From: Paludifilum halophilum
Lineage (GTDB): Bacteria; Bacillota; Bacilli; Thermoactinomycetales; DSM-45169
Length of the DNA stretch: 64,000 nt
Direction of reading: 5' to 3'
Assembly (NCBI RefSeq): GCF_002245355.1
Contig: NZ_NOWF01000007.1
Coordinates: forward strand, 186,001 to 250,000
The position numbers were made by a program, and so were the translations under genes. Positions 43,585 through 52,235 of the stretch are shown here, piece after piece (position 1 is the stretch's first letter; the number at the start of each line of letters is the position of its first letter). The notes under the pieces are model-generated. The model had not been told where the DNA came from and searched no databases. It saw nothing but the letters and a program-made list of their open reading frames with translations.

Positions 43585-44562
43585 TTATTCGTCCATCAAA
43601 TGACAAGCGACAAAGTGCCCATCTCCCTGATCTTGAAATTCCGGCCGTTTTTCGCGGCAGATATCCATCACGTAGGGACAGCGGGTGTGAAAAGCGCAAC
43701 CCGCCGGCGGATCGCTGGGGCTGGGCACATCTCCGGTCAGGATGATCCGCTCCCGTTCAGCATCGGGATTGGGAACGGGAACAGCGGACAGAAGCGCCTG
43801 GGTATAAGGGTGAAGGGGGTTGTCGTAGAGAGTGTCCCGTTCGGCCAACTCCACCATCCGCCCTAAATACATCACCCCGACCCGGTCACTGATATGACGC
43901 ACCACACTCAAATCGTGAGCGATAAAAAGATAAGTCAATCCAAACTTTTCTTGCAAATCTTCCAATAAATTAAGCACTTGCGATTGAACAGAAACATCCA
44001 AGGCGGACACCGGTTCATCCGCCACCACCAGTTTGGGGCGAACCGCAAGCGCCCGGGCGATTCCGATCCGCTGACGCTGTCCTCCACTGAACTGATGGGG
44101 ATAACGTTCCGCATGGTAAGCGTCCAACCCCACCACCTGCAACAGTTCCTTCACCTTCTCCTTCCGCTCTCGCGCCTCCCCAATGCCGTGGACAGTCAAA
44201 GGCTCCTCGATGATCGCCCCGGCAGTCTTCCGAGGGTTGAGGGAAGCGAAGGGGTCCTGAAACACCATCTGCAACTTCCGTCGCATCCGGCGCATCTCTT
44301 CCCCGTTGAGCTCGTTCAGGAGAGAATCTTCAAATTCCACCTCTCCCGCTGTCGGTTCCTCCAATCGGAGGATCGACCGGCCGGTCGTCGACTTCCCGCA
44401 TCCACTCTCCCCGACGATACCCAGAGTCTCCCCTTTGTTCACTGTAAAGGAGACGTTATCTACCGCCTTGATATCACCCACCTTTTTACCGAAAATGCCT
44501 CCGCGGATCGGGAAGTATTTTTTCAAATTACGAACTTGGAGCAGTGTTTCCGGTTGTGTCAC
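43585..44562 (-). CDS. ABC transporter ATP-binding protein, DppF/OppF family
   Basis: 325 aa from GTG ([14 protein letters not shown]) behind GAGGAAGC. Walker A GESGCGKS, signature [15 protein letters not shown], Walker [15 protein letters not shown] and the C-terminal OppF block with [13 protein letters not shown] (cysteine-rich, putative Fe-S site known in this family) are visible. Its start overlaps the end of the DppD-like gene by about 35 nt. Confidence 0.94.
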   Translation of the reverse strand: MTQPETLLQVRNLKKYFPIRGGIFGKKVGDIKAVDNVSFTVNKGETLGIVGESGCGKSTTGRSILRLEEPTAGEVEFEDSLLNELNGEEMRRMRRKLQMVFQDPFASLNPRKTAGAIIEEPLTVHGIGEARERKEKVKELLQVVGLDAYHAERYPHQFSGGQRQRIGIARALAVRPKLVVADEPVSALDVSVQSQVLNLLEDLQEKFGLTYLFIAHDLSVVRHISDRVGVMYLGRMVELAERDTLYDNPLHPYTQALLSAVPVPNPDAERERIILTGDVPSPSDPPAGCAFHTRCPYVMDICREKRPEFQDQGDGHFVACHLMDE

Positions 44563-45547
44563 GATCCGCTTCCTCCTTCTCTTCCGCATTCAGCCAGCAC
44601 CGACTGGTATGTCCGTCCTCCAGGGAAAAAAGCGGAGGCTCTTTCTCCCGACAGATATCAAGCGCATGTTCGCAACGCGGAACAAACCGGCACCCCGAAG
44701 GCATCTGTCGGGGATTGGGCACATTGCCCGGAATGGAGTACAAGCGTTCCAGCCTTCGATCCAATTGAGGAATCGACTTCAGCAAACCGATGGTATAAGG
44801 ATGCTGCGGATTCCTGAACAGGCGTCGGGCATCGGTCTCCTCCACCACCTGGCCGGCATACATCACGATAATCCGATCACACATCTCCGCTACGACTCCC
44901 AGATCGTGAGTGATCATCAGGATCGCCGTATTGGTTTCCCGGTTCAACCGACGCATCAGGTCCAGGATCTGGGCCTGAATCGTTACATCCAGGGCAGTCG
45001 TCGGCTCATCAGCGATCAGCAGCTTAGGGCGGCACACCATGGCCATGGCAATCATCACCCGTTGCCGCATCCCCCCGGACAATTGATGGGGGTACTCATC
45101 CAAAATACCGTCCCGGGAGATCCCTACCTCCTGCAGCGTCTCTCTGGCCAACTGCCGGGCTTCCTTTTTGTTGATCTCCTTATGTTGCCGAATCGCCTCC
45201 ACCATCTGATTACCGAGAGTAAAGACCGGGTTGAGGGAAGTCATGGGCTCCTGAAAGATCATCGCCACCTCGTTTCCCCGAACCCGTTGCCATTCTTTGC
45301 GCTTCAGCCGGGTAAGATCTCTGCCGGAAAGCTTGATCGAGCCTCCCTCCACCTTTCCCGGAGGCTGGGGAACCAGCCCCATCACAGACAGGGAAGTGAC
45401 GCTTTTACCGCACCCGGATTCGCCGACCAAACCGACAATCTCTCCCTCGTCGACGGTGATGTCGACGCCGTCTACCGCTTTTACAACTCCTTTGTCCGTA
45501 TGAAAATGCATTTTGAATCGGGATAATTCAAGCAATGTTTCAGCCAT
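44528..45547 (-). CDS. ABC transporter ATP-binding protein, DppD/OppD family
   Basis: 339 aa from the ATG ([15 protein letters not shown]) behind GAGGTGTC. Walker A GESGCGKS, signature [15 protein letters not shown], Walker [15 protein letters not shown] and the C-terminal cysteine-rich block ([15 protein letters not shown]). First gene of the operon, so the promoter lies in 45548-45858. Confidence 0.94.
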   Translation of the reverse strand: MAETLLELSRFKMHFHTDKGVVKAVDGVDITVDEGEIVGLVGESGCGKSVTSLSVMGLVPQPPGKVEGGSIKLSGRDLTRLKRKEWQRVRGNEVAMIFQEPMTSLNPVFTLGNQMVEAIRQHKEINKKEARQLARETLQEVGISRDGILDEYPHQLSGGMRQRVMIAMAMVCRPKLLIADEPTTALDVTIQAQILDLMRRLNRETNTAILMITHDLGVVAEMCDRIIVMYAGQVVEETDARRLFRNPQHPYTIGLLKSIPQLDRRLERLYSIPGNVPNPRQMPSGCRFVPRCEHALDICREKEPPLFSLEDGHTSRCWLNAEEKEEADRDTTGNTAPSS

Positions 45548-45858
45548 GAGGACACCTCGATACTTAATCATTCAAGAATAAATTCCTGGTTCAATAATAC
45601 AATGAATTCTCTATGAATTGTTATATTCGTCAAAAATCCTAGAATTCCTTTGCCTTTATTGTAGTGGGAATAGGGTTAATCGATTAAATCTTCCGTATGA
45701 TGTCCGCCGAGAGTGAACGTCATCGGTCTTGAACCCTTGCTATAAAAGCATTCTTTGCCGGTCGGACTCACCTTTGTTCATTCCCTTTAAATTCCTTTTA
45801 AATCCAATGGATGTTTTATGTTCCTCCCTTTCTATCCTTTACACCTCCCGATGCCGGT
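45548..45858. other. promoter region of the peptide transporter operon
   Basis: No gene. On the minus strand, TTGACG near 45635 begins an AT-rich run, and AATTCATAGAGAATTC (about 45611) is a weak CodY-like inverted repeat (consensus AATTTTCNGAAAATT) with several mismatches. Nutritional control by CodY would suit a peptide importer but is not established here. Confidence 0.4.
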
Positions 45859-46578
45859 TTACGGATTTTGCTTGGATTCGGGTGCCGGAACCACCGGGAT
45901 GGGTCCCTCCATCGTTCCGTCTTTTCCTTTTCCTTGATTGTTGTAGTAGTAATAGTTATCGGGAACATCCCCTTTGAGGGTTGTGGAGTCAATGGGGTAC
46001 TTATAATCCAGTTTAATTTCGTCACTGTGATTGGCGGGAATTAAAATCTCCATCTCATTGGTGACATGTAAATAAAGGGTGACTGCGACCATGTTAATAC
46101 CCTTTTCTTCCATGGATTGTACGATTTCAATCTTAGTGGAACCCTTCGGCCAAATTTGCAAAGGCACATTCGGTCCGACATCGGAAAGCAAACTGCTTTG
46201 AAAGACGGCCCCCAGTGGAATGCCGTTATCCTGCTGTTCCAATTTCCGCAGTTCACTCTCAATTTTTTGACTCGCCGTCTCATAAAGCTTTGCCTGGACA
46301 CCCGGATCCACATCAACGTATTCCGTCGTTCCATCCTGCACTTTTTTAAGGGTCATCAGTTGATCCAAATCGGACCCCAACGTCGTTTTCGTTTCACCAA
46401 TCGCCGTGCTTACTGCTTCTTGAGAAATATTTTTCACCTTGGCCTTTGCCAGTTTCAACAGCACGGTTTCCGCTTGATAGTCAAGCATATAAACCATTCC
46501 CGATATAATGGCCGTGACGAGGAGGATGATCCAGTAGCTTTTTTTCCGCGGACCGCGAAGTCGGTTCCTTCTGAGCAT
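45859..46578 (-). CDS. yunB: sporulation protein YunB
   Basis: 239 aa from the ATG (MLRRNRLRGPRKKSYW) behind GAGGTGAAGGG. One N-terminal transmembrane helix (WIILLVTAIISGMVYML) precedes a YunB domain with AKVKNISQEAVSTAIGETKT and a conserved middle about YVDVDPGVQAKLYETAS. A proline-rich tail follows. YunB is made in the mother cell during B. subtilis sporulation and contributes to spore formation. It is the last element of the yut-yun order here, displaced about 15 kb from lytH. Confidence 0.88.
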   Translation of the reverse strand: MLRRNRLRGPRKKSYWIILLVTAIISGMVYMLDYQAETVLLKLAKAKVKNISQEAVSTAIGETKTTLGSDLDQLMTLKKVQDGTTEYVDVDPGVQAKLYETASQKIESELRKLEQQDNGIPLGAVFQSSLLSDVGPNVPLQIWPKGSTKIEIVQSMEEKGINMVAVTLYLHVTNEMEILIPANHSDEIKLDYKYPIDSTTLKGDVPDNYYYYNNQGKGKDGTMEGPIPVVPAPESKQNP

Positions 46579-46619
46579 TCCCTTCACCTCGTCGCTTTGT
46601 GACTTTGCACGAAAAGCAT

Positions 46620-46747
46620 GGTGAAAAAGTCCCCTGTTCGGGAGGGTGGGGTTCCACACGGAGTGCCTTTGGCTCGTCAGAACAACGAAACGGAGTGTGG
46701 ACCCCCACCCCGACCCACCAAAGATGTGATAAATCACAAGGCTTCTA
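46620..46747. repeat. palindromic repeat, copy B (MITE-like)
   Basis: About 85% identical to copy A (13771-13899), same orientation, beginning GGTGAAAAAGTC and ending with a CTTCTA-type end. It sits between the yunB start and the thyX-like gene, so it could affect either promoter. Confidence 0.85.
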
Positions 46748-47039
46748 AAAAGAAGGAAACAGAAAAGGAGCGATGAATGATATTGAAGATGATTCCCATC
46801 CATATCCAGTACACTTTAAAATATGTCCTGATTCCTGATACAAGACCTAACACAGCAAAAAAACGGACGGGCCGGAAAGTTCCAGCCAATACAGGGTGGT
46901 CTGTATGGTTCACAGTCGTTACAATGGATTTTATGAAAGAGAACGTGGTCTGGGGGCACTCCTGAAACCGGACGATTTCTATGGATCCGCAGAACCCCAC
47001 CGAAGTTTTCCTTGAACCCGTAGGCTTGGAGGAATCAAA

Positions 47040-48536
47040 ATGAACGATTCGAAAAACCGGGGCATCGACTTGTCTCGCTATGTATCCAATCTGGACAAAA
47101 ACGTCTATGCGATCTTCAACTTGCCGGAAGAGGTCATCGCTGTCATTTTCGCTTATGTTAGCCGCAGTCCCGCCAGTTTTCGGGAAAACCTGGCCAAGCT
47201 TCTCCGGGACGATGAATTGGCCGTCGGGGATTCCGCCGGCGGAATGGCGACGGTTTATTCGGAGAAAGCCTCCCGCTTTCACGAAAAATGGGTGGTCGGT
47301 TACGGACACAGCAGTGTGGCGGAACACGCCGTTGCCCACCTCGGGGTGGAAAAAATCAGCCGCCTCGCCTCGGCGGAGCTGGAGTTGGCCAACCCTTTCA
47401 ACTCCTTTACGGAATACAGTCAACGCTACCAGCGGCCGACCCGGGGAGATTTCTACATCCCGCCGCAGCTGCAAGATCATCCGGAGGCGAAGCAAGCCTA
47501 CCTCCGGTTGCAGAACCGGGCCTACGATACTTATGAAGCCCTGCTGAAAGGCTTGATCCCTTACCTGTCGGAAACTCTTCCGCTTCAGGAAGGGGAGACT
47601 GACAGGCGTTTTGCAACCCGAGTGGAGAAAATCGCCTTTGAGGACGCCCGCTATGCCTTGACCCTGGCGACTCACACCAGCCTCGGTCTCACCGGAAACG
47701 GACGGGCGCTCCGGGACACCTTGGTTCACCTTTTGTCCAGCCGCCACGCGGAATCCCGAAACCTCGCCCGAGAGATGGAACGGGAAATCGGCACCGTGAT
47801 CCCCACCCTGCTCAGACACGTTCAACCCAGCCGATATATTCAACAGACACGATCGGGGTTGGAAGCACCGGACCTGCCGCAGCCGGAGGCCGGACAGCGG
47901 GGAACCGCCTCTGCCGGTCCCTCTGCCCGTTTCATCGATATGCCCGATTACGAAGAAGCGCTGGACCAGCTGTGTATCCATCTTTTCATCGAAGAATATC
48001 AGGCCGCCTATGAACAAGCGACTGCGGCCATCCGCCGCCTGAGTATCGCGGAGAAGGAACGGCGGATGGATGCCGCTCTGCAACACCTGCAGCTTTTCGA
48101 TCATCCGCTGGATCTGTTCCGCCATCTTACATACCATATGGAAATGTGTATTTCCGAAGCCAACTGGCACCAACTGCTCCGCCACAATCGGGGGACCCAT
48201 TTCAGCTATGGTCAGCCGACGGTGGAACGGGGCTATACCATCCCTCCCCATATACGGGAAGCGGGCCTGTCGGAGATCTTCGCCGAGTGGATGGAACAGG
48301 CGGACACTGCCTTTGACCGGATGCGGACATCCTGCCCTTCCGCGGCTCCCTACTGCGTGACTAACGCACACCACCGCCAGGTGACCGCCACTGCCAGCCT
48401 GTGGGAATTGTACCACCTGATCAACCTGCGCACTTCCCCTGAGGCCCAATGGGATATCCGCGAAACCTTCCGACAACTCCTGGACGAACTCAAACGGCAC
48501 CACCCCGCCCTGGCCCGGTATGCACAGCGAAGATAA
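47040..48536 (+). CDS. double-length FAD-dependent thymidylate synthase (ThyX)-like protein
   Basis: 498 aa, about twice the usual ThyX length, ATG behind TTGGAGGAA. The N-terminal half carries YGHSSVAEHAVAHLGVEKISR and SFTEYSQRY, matching the GHxSxxEH and SxNExSxRY parts of ThyX, but the usual RHR is LEL. The C-terminal half repeats the plan with LRHNRGTHFSYGQPTVERGY. ThyX methylates dUMP using methylene-tetrahydrofolate and FAD. A tandem or fused form with altered motifs may be active across the two halves or do another reaction. It is monocistronic. Confidence 0.75.
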   Translation: MNDSKNRGIDLSRYVSNLDKNVYAIFNLPEEVIAVIFAYVSRSPASFRENLAKLLRDDELAVGDSAGGMATVYSEKASRFHEKWVVGYGHSSVAEHAVAHLGVEKISRLASAELELANPFNSFTEYSQRYQRPTRGDFYIPPQLQDHPEAKQAYLRLQNRAYDTYEALLKGLIPYLSETLPLQEGETDRRFATRVEKIAFEDARYALTLATHTSLGLTGNGRALRDTLVHLLSSRHAESRNLAREMEREIGTVIPTLLRHVQPSRYIQQTRSGLEAPDLPQPEAGQRGTASAGPSARFIDMPDYEEALDQLCIHLFIEEYQAAYEQATAAIRRLSIAEKERRMDAALQHLQLFDHPLDLFRHLTYHMEMCISEANWHQLLRHNRGTHFSYGQPTVERGYTIPPHIREAGLSEIFAEWMEQADTAFDRMRTSCPSAAPYCVTNAHHRQVTATASLWELYHLINLRTSPEAQWDIRETFRQLLDELKRHHPALARYAQRR

Positions 48537-48561
48537 AAGGCTTGATCCCTTCGTCCGAACG

Positions 48562-48594
48562 AAATGGGCGCCTGTCTGTAACAGGCGCCCATTT
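48562..48594. terminator. bidirectional terminator between thyX-like and feoB genes
   Basis: AAATGGGCGCCTGT and ACAGGCGCCCATTT form a perfect 14-bp stem with a 5-base loop between convergent genes. Confidence 0.88.
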
Positions 48595-48628
48595 GCGTTC
48601 CGTCGATCCCCCGTGACTGAATCAACCA

Positions 48629-50023
48629 TCATACCCATCCGAAGCCGCGAACCATCTGAGCGACAGTAAAGGTAACCCCGACAGCGATCAATGTGGGGAT
48701 TACGGCGGCGAAGAACGTCCATTTGGGACTCCGGGTCTCTTTATAGATCGTGTACAGTGTCGTCCCGCAAGGATAATGAAGCAATGAAAACAACATCACA
48801 TTCAAGGCTGTCAACCACGTCCAGCCGTGATCGATGAAAACCTGCTTTAAGGAAGCGAGATCATTCACCTCGGTCATCGCTCCGGTGGACAGATAGCCCA
48901 TCAGTAAAATGGGCAGTACAATTTCATTGGCGGGCAAGCCGAGGATAAATGCCATCAGGATGGTTCCATCCAGCCCCAGAGTATAAGCGAAAGGGTCCAG
49001 AAAACCGATGATATGCTCCAACACACTCGACCCGCCCCAATGGATATTGGCCAGGATCCAAGTGAGCACACCCGCCGGTGCCGCCACTTTGACCGCCCGT
49101 TTCAAAACGAAGACGGATTTATCCATCGTCGCCCTCACGATGGTATTCCAAACCTTCGGCCGCCGGTAAGGAGGAAGCTCCAGGGTATAATGCGTAGGCA
49201 CTCCCCGCAATGCCGTCCTGGACAAGGTCCAAGAGACGATCAGTGTCACCGCGATCCCGATCAATACCATCCCCATAACGACAGCGGCCGTCGCCAGGGT
49301 TTGCCATCCCCCGGCAAACCCCGCCGCCATAAACAGAGAAGACAACATGATCAACATCGGCCAACGTCCGTTACAGGGAACGAAATTATTGGTCAGGATG
49401 GCCAACATCCGTTCCCGCGGGGATTCGATAATGCGCGTGGACACAATGGCGGCGGCATTACAGCCGAAGCCCATCGCCATCGTCAGCGACTGCTTCCCGT
49501 GTCCCCCGGAGCGCTTGAACAAACGGTCCATGTTAAAAGCGACCCTTGGAAGGTAGCCGAAATTCTCCAATAGGGCGAAGACGGGAAAGAAGATCAACAT
49601 CGGCGGCAACATGACGCTGACGACCCAGGAAGTTCCCCGGTATAATCCGAGAACCAACACTCCATACAACCAATCCGGAGCGCCAACGGCTTGAAACGCG
49701 AGGGTCAGGACCTCTTCCCCCGCCCCGAACAGAGAGGCCAGCATGTCGGATGGGATGTTGGCCCCCGCGATGGTCATGTAGATGACCACTCCCAGCATGG
49801 CCAGCATCATCGGAAATCCCCAGACCGGTGAGGTAAGAACAGCGTCCAGTTTTTCCGACCGCCCGGCTTGGGTTTGATAAGTGACAGATTCCTCACAGAT
49901 CGACCGAGTCGTCCGGTAAAACGTACCAACGATTTCATCCCTGCTGTCCTCGGAGGCGAGGGCTTCCGCCTCCTGCATCAATCGGTCAAACGCTCCGGCT
50001 GATGTCGTGCTCAACCTCTCCAT
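48629..50023 (-). CDS. feoB: ferrous iron transporter FeoB, membrane (C-terminal) half
   Basis: 464 aa with about eight or nine hydrophobic segments and two nucleoside-recognition Gate domains. The conserved cysteine region reads TNNFVPCNGRWP rather than the commoner SCGARLP of enterobacterial FeoB. The G-domain is encoded by the separate upstream gene, which overlaps by 38 nt in another frame, so FeoB is split. Similar splits occur in some Bacillota. It forms the Fe2+ channel in the membrane. Confidence 0.85.
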   Translation of the reverse strand: MERLSTTSAGAFDRLMQEAEALASEDSRDEIVGTFYRTTRSICEESVTYQTQAGRSEKLDAVLTSPVWGFPMMLAMLGVVIYMTIAGANIPSDMLASLFGAGEEVLTLAFQAVGAPDWLYGVLVLGLYRGTSWVVSVMLPPMLIFFPVFALLENFGYLPRVAFNMDRLFKRSGGHGKQSLTMAMGFGCNAAAIVSTRIIESPRERMLAILTNNFVPCNGRWPMLIMLSSLFMAAGFAGGWQTLATAAVVMGMVLIGIAVTLIVSWTLSRTALRGVPTHYTLELPPYRRPKVWNTIVRATMDKSVFVLKRAVKVAAPAGVLTWILANIHWGGSSVLEHIIGFLDPFAYTLGLDGTILMAFILGLPANEIVLPILLMGYLSTGAMTEVNDLASLKQVFIDHGWTWLTALNVMLFSLLHYPCGTTLYTIYKETRSPKWTFFAAVIPTLIAVGVTFTVAQMVRGFGWV

Positions 50024-50717
50024 CCCCCTTTCCCCGGCTCATCCAATGCGCCTTCAAGGAATCCAACAGGCTCCGGTCCCCGTCCAACATCCGCAAAGCG
50101 ATCCAGCGAGCCGGAACATCCGGTCCGATCAACGATTGGATTCGGGGAACCAATCGGCTGATTTTATTTTCCGTCGCCGCCGAATATCGAACTTGAACCG
50201 GACGGGCTTTCATTTCCCCGGTGACCATCCGGAAAACCGTATCCAGCAGAGCATCCACTCCCTCTTGATTCCTCGCCGATATCTTTACCACCGGCACGCC
50301 CAGCCTGGCCGCCATTTTACGGTCGTCAACAACGATTCCCTTCCGTTTCGCTTCGTCGATCAGATTGACACAGACGATCACCCGATCCGTCATTTCCATC
50401 ACCTGAAGGGCCAGATTCAAATTTCGTTCCAAGGCGGTGGCATCGAGAACAACGACGGTCACATCCGGCTTTTCGAAAATAATATAGTCCCTCGCCGTCT
50501 CTTCGTCGGCGGAATTGGAATAGAGAGAATAAGTTCCCGGCAAATCGATTACCTGGAAATTCCGGCTCCGATATGTAAAGCTTCCCTCGGCGCGCAGCAC
50601 GGTTTTACCCGGCCAATTGCCGGTATGCTGGCGAAGCCCGGTCAAGAGATTGAATAATGTGCTTTTTCCGGTATTCGGATTTCCCGCTAATGCGATGCGA
50701 TAAGATTCCACCGTCAT
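49986..50717 (-). CDS. feoB: FeoB small GTPase domain protein (N-terminal half of split FeoB)
   Basis: 243 aa. The G-domain motifs are complete: G1 [13 protein letters not shown]3 DLPGTYSL, G4 VNLIDEA and G5 SARNQEG. A helical guanine-nucleotide-dissociation-inhibitor-like region follows. The protein stops before any transmembrane segment. Its start (ATG in a TGATG overlap) couples it to feoA. It should gate or energise Fe2+ uptake by the membrane half. Confidence 0.88.
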   Translation of the reverse strand: MTVESYRIALAGNPNTGKSTLFNLLTGLRQHTGNWPGKTVLRAEGSFTYRSRNFQVIDLPGTYSLYSNSADEETARDYIIFEKPDVTVVVLDATALERNLNLALQVMEMTDRVIVCVNLIDEAKRKGIVVDDRKMAARLGVPVVKISARNQEGVDALLDTVFRMVTGEMKARPVQVRYSAATENKISRLVPRIQSLIGPDVPARWIALRMLDGDRSLLDSLKAHWMSRGKGDGEVEHDISRSV

Positions 50718-50965
50718 CACCCCCCGATCACTTCTCCAAAAATCTTGCTGCTTTCTTCCCGCCTGAGAGCAATCGTCGTATGGCTCACGCGAAAAGCGGT
50801 GGGATCCCCGAGAGGGCTTTTCCGCAGCACTTCGATCACCGCACCGGGTATAAATCCCAGATCCAACAGGCGACGACGCATCGTTCCCTCGACGTCCAGC
50901 CGGACAATCCGCGCAGAAACCCCCTCCGGCATATCCGAAAACGGGACAACTTTTCCCCTAACCAT
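50717..50965 (-). CDS. feoA: ferrous iron transport protein FeoA
   Basis: 82 aa from the ATG (MVRGKVVPFSDMPEGV) behind GAGGGAAAG. SH3-like FeoA fold with the conserved LLDLGFIPGAVIEVLRKSPLGDPTAF. It assists FeoB in iron uptake. First gene of the feoA-feoB(N)-feoB(C) operon, behind a strong promoter and a likely metal-responsive operator. Confidence 0.93.
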   Translation of the reverse strand: MVRGKVVPFSDMPEGVSARIVRLDVEGTMRRRLLDLGFIPGAVIEVLRKSPLGDPTAFRVSHTTIALRREESSKIFGEVIGG

Positions 50966-51008
50966 TTTACTTTCCCTCTCTCTCAAATTTTCACCTTAGA
51001 TATCTTTT

Positions 51009-51022
51009 TTGCCTAAGGGCAA
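51009..51022. promoter_or_regulatory. inverted-repeat operator in the feo leader
   Basis: TTGCC-TAAG-GGCAA, a perfect 5-bp inverted repeat, covers about +4 to +17 of the predicted feo transcript. Its form resembles MntR/DtxR-type boxes (for example TTTGCCTTAAGG) rather than Fur boxes. Repression by a DtxR-family metal sensor is an inference. Confidence 0.5.
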
Positions 51023-51032
51023 CTTTCATCTT

Positions 51033-51061
51033 ATCTTATGACCTGATCGGCTTCGTGTCAA
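51033..51061 (-). promoter_or_regulatory. sigma-A promoter of the feo operon
   Basis: Minus strand: TTGACA, 17-nt spacer, TAAGAT. It is upstream of feoA by about 70 nt and directly before the inverted-repeat operator. Confidence 0.75.
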
Positions 51062-51172
51062 CTTCCTATCCGCAATTTTTGAAGGAATCATCCCCGGATA
51101 TCCCAATTCAACAGTAACGATAACCGGATTTGAGATGAATACGGAATACGAAGCCGGGAAAGCGGCTGATCC

Positions 51173-51195
51173 AAAAAACCCCGCCAATGGCAGGG
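51173..51195 (-). terminator. minus-strand terminator, duplicated at 51705-51730
   Basis: Minus strand: CCCTGCC-ATT-GGCGGGG (one wobble) followed by TTTTTT. With neighbouring bases (GGCTGATCC) it is a near copy of 51705-51730. Confidence 0.65.
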
Positions 51196-51208
51196 TGACC
51201 TTCGTCAT

Positions 51209-51237
51209 TTGCGACGTCCGTTTTCACTTGGTATAAT
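51209..51237 (+). promoter_or_regulatory. sigma-A type promoter upstream of a 29-aa gene
   Basis: TTGCGA, 17-nt spacer, TATAAT on the plus strand. It ends 45 nt before the ATG of the 29-aa membrane peptide gene, supporting expression of that gene. Confidence 0.65.
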
Positions 51238-51281
51238 ATGTATCTCATGCAGATGACTCTAATACTCGGGGTGAATGTTAT

Positions 51282-51371
51282 ATGGATTTACCATCCATTT
51301 TTTTCGGTGCGGTCATTTTTATCGTTTTTATATTCATTATTCTTATTATTGGGTCTTCAATAAAAAAATAA
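51282..51371 (+). CDS. 29-aa predicted membrane peptide
   Basis: A short gene: MDLPSIFFG, then a continuous hydrophobic helix (VIFIVFIFIILIIG) and SSIKK at the C-terminus. A GGGGTG sequence lies about 9 nt before the ATG and a well-spaced promoter is just upstream. No family recognised. It could be a small membrane-associated peptide or leader; the AT-rich setting keeps confidence moderate. Confidence 0.5.
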   Translation: MDLPSIFFGAVIFIVFIFIILIIGSSIKK

Positions 51372-51377
51372 ACCGTT

Positions 51378-51653
51378 TTATTCTGGTTCTACAACCGTAC
51401 GTATGCTTCCATCAACATTATAACTTTTAAAATCATTTTGCGAAATCTTATAAGGACTAGGGAAAACGAATACTTGATAATTCACATCCTTTTCAGTTTC
51501 AGGGATTTGAATTCGTGCATTCTCTCTAACACCTTTTGGAACGGAAAAATAAGCAACATCCTGACCATTGTATTTTCATCAGTCAAATATAATATACCCC
51601 ATTACTACCATCAAGGATACTAAAAAAGAAAAGAATATCCACTTCCTATTCAT
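51378..51653 (-). pseudogene. small exported-protein gene interrupted by two tandem TGA codons
   Basis: A strong GGAGGTG ribosome binding site precedes the ATG. The frame codes for a signal-peptide or anchor-like start (MNRKWIFFSFLVSLMVVMGY, then IIFD). Two consecutive TGA codons (51576-51581) follow, after which the same frame continues for 65 or more codons of protein-like sequence (YNGQDVAYFSVPKGV; NYQVFVFPSPYKI) to a TAA. Total length is an exact multiple of three. It looks like a recently inactivated small exported or membrane-anchored protein gene; no family was recognised. Confidence 0.6.
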
Positions 51654-51704
51654 AAAAGCACCTCCAATTTTTATTACATAAGGCAGTAGATAAAGTGGCT
51701 GACT

Positions 51705-51730
51705 CAAAAAAACCCCACCGATGGCAGGGT
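51705..51730 (-). terminator. minus-strand terminator, duplicate of 51173-51195
   Basis: Minus strand: CCCTGCC-ATC-GGTGGGG (wobble pairs) followed by seven T residues. Together with the copy at 51173-51195 it flanks the pseudogene and the 29-aa gene. No minus-strand gene clearly ends at it. Confidence 0.6.
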
Positions 51731-51808
51731 TCCCATGATTGTGGGAGAAGTAAATGATGAAAGAAATCTTTATAGTTATGAGTTCAAAAAGAGAAGGAAG
51801 ACACTGTG

Positions 51809-52210
51809 ATGAATAAATTGTATAACAAATTAAAGATTAGTTTATATGTATCAGGTATTTTTATTGTATTTTATTTGATAATGTATTCTTTGAATAATAA
51901 AGAACCATCACTTAATATCTTTTTGAAGTTATCGGTTATTTTTATTTGTACATATGGAACGATGATCTCACTAATTGCTGATTACATGACAAAAAAAGTT
52001 TTCTTTAGAATCAAGTGGCTGTTGTCTTTACTCATACACGTACTTGGGGGGATTGTATTTCCTTTTGTACTTAAACTCGTAATGACTCCGGAAGAAACGT
52101 TTGATCCCATTGGGCCTTTTGATTACTTCTTCATGATTTACGGAGGAACTTGGGCCCTTATTTACTCGATTGTAAATACCATTGTTCAACACAAAAGAGA
52201 CACTCACTAA
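51809..52210 (+). CDS. hypothetical four-helix membrane protein
   Basis: 133 aa from the ATG (MNKLYNKLKISLYV) eight nucleotides after AGAAGGAAG. Four hydrophobic segments: about residues 11-28, 40-56, 71-87 and 110-125. Lysine- and isoleucine-rich, with AT-rich codons unlike neighbouring chromosomal genes, so probably acquired. No family recognised. Its stop codon is followed at once by a strong hairpin terminator. Confidence 0.65.
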   Translation: MNKLYNKLKISLYVSGIFIVFYLIMYSLNNKEPSLNIFLKLSVIFICTYGTMISLIADYMTKKVFFRIKWLLSLLIHVLGGIVFPFVLKLVMTPEETFDPIGPFDYFFMIYGGTWALIYSIVNTIVQHKRDTH

Positions 52211-52231
52211 AAATTTAGTGAGTGTCTCTTT
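52192..52231. terminator. bidirectional terminator after the membrane protein gene
   Basis: AAAAGAGACACTCACTAAA pairs perfectly with its complement around a 2-base loop. It also ends the convergent DUF3238-like gene. Confidence 0.88.
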
Positions 52232-52235
52232 TGTT

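Noticed and set aside
46734..48722. A 662-codon minus-strand open frame opposite the ThyX-like gene
   Set aside because: The plus strand encodes a protein with ThyX motifs and a good ribosome binding site. The antisense product is low in family-like features and runs through the terminator and palindromic repeat.
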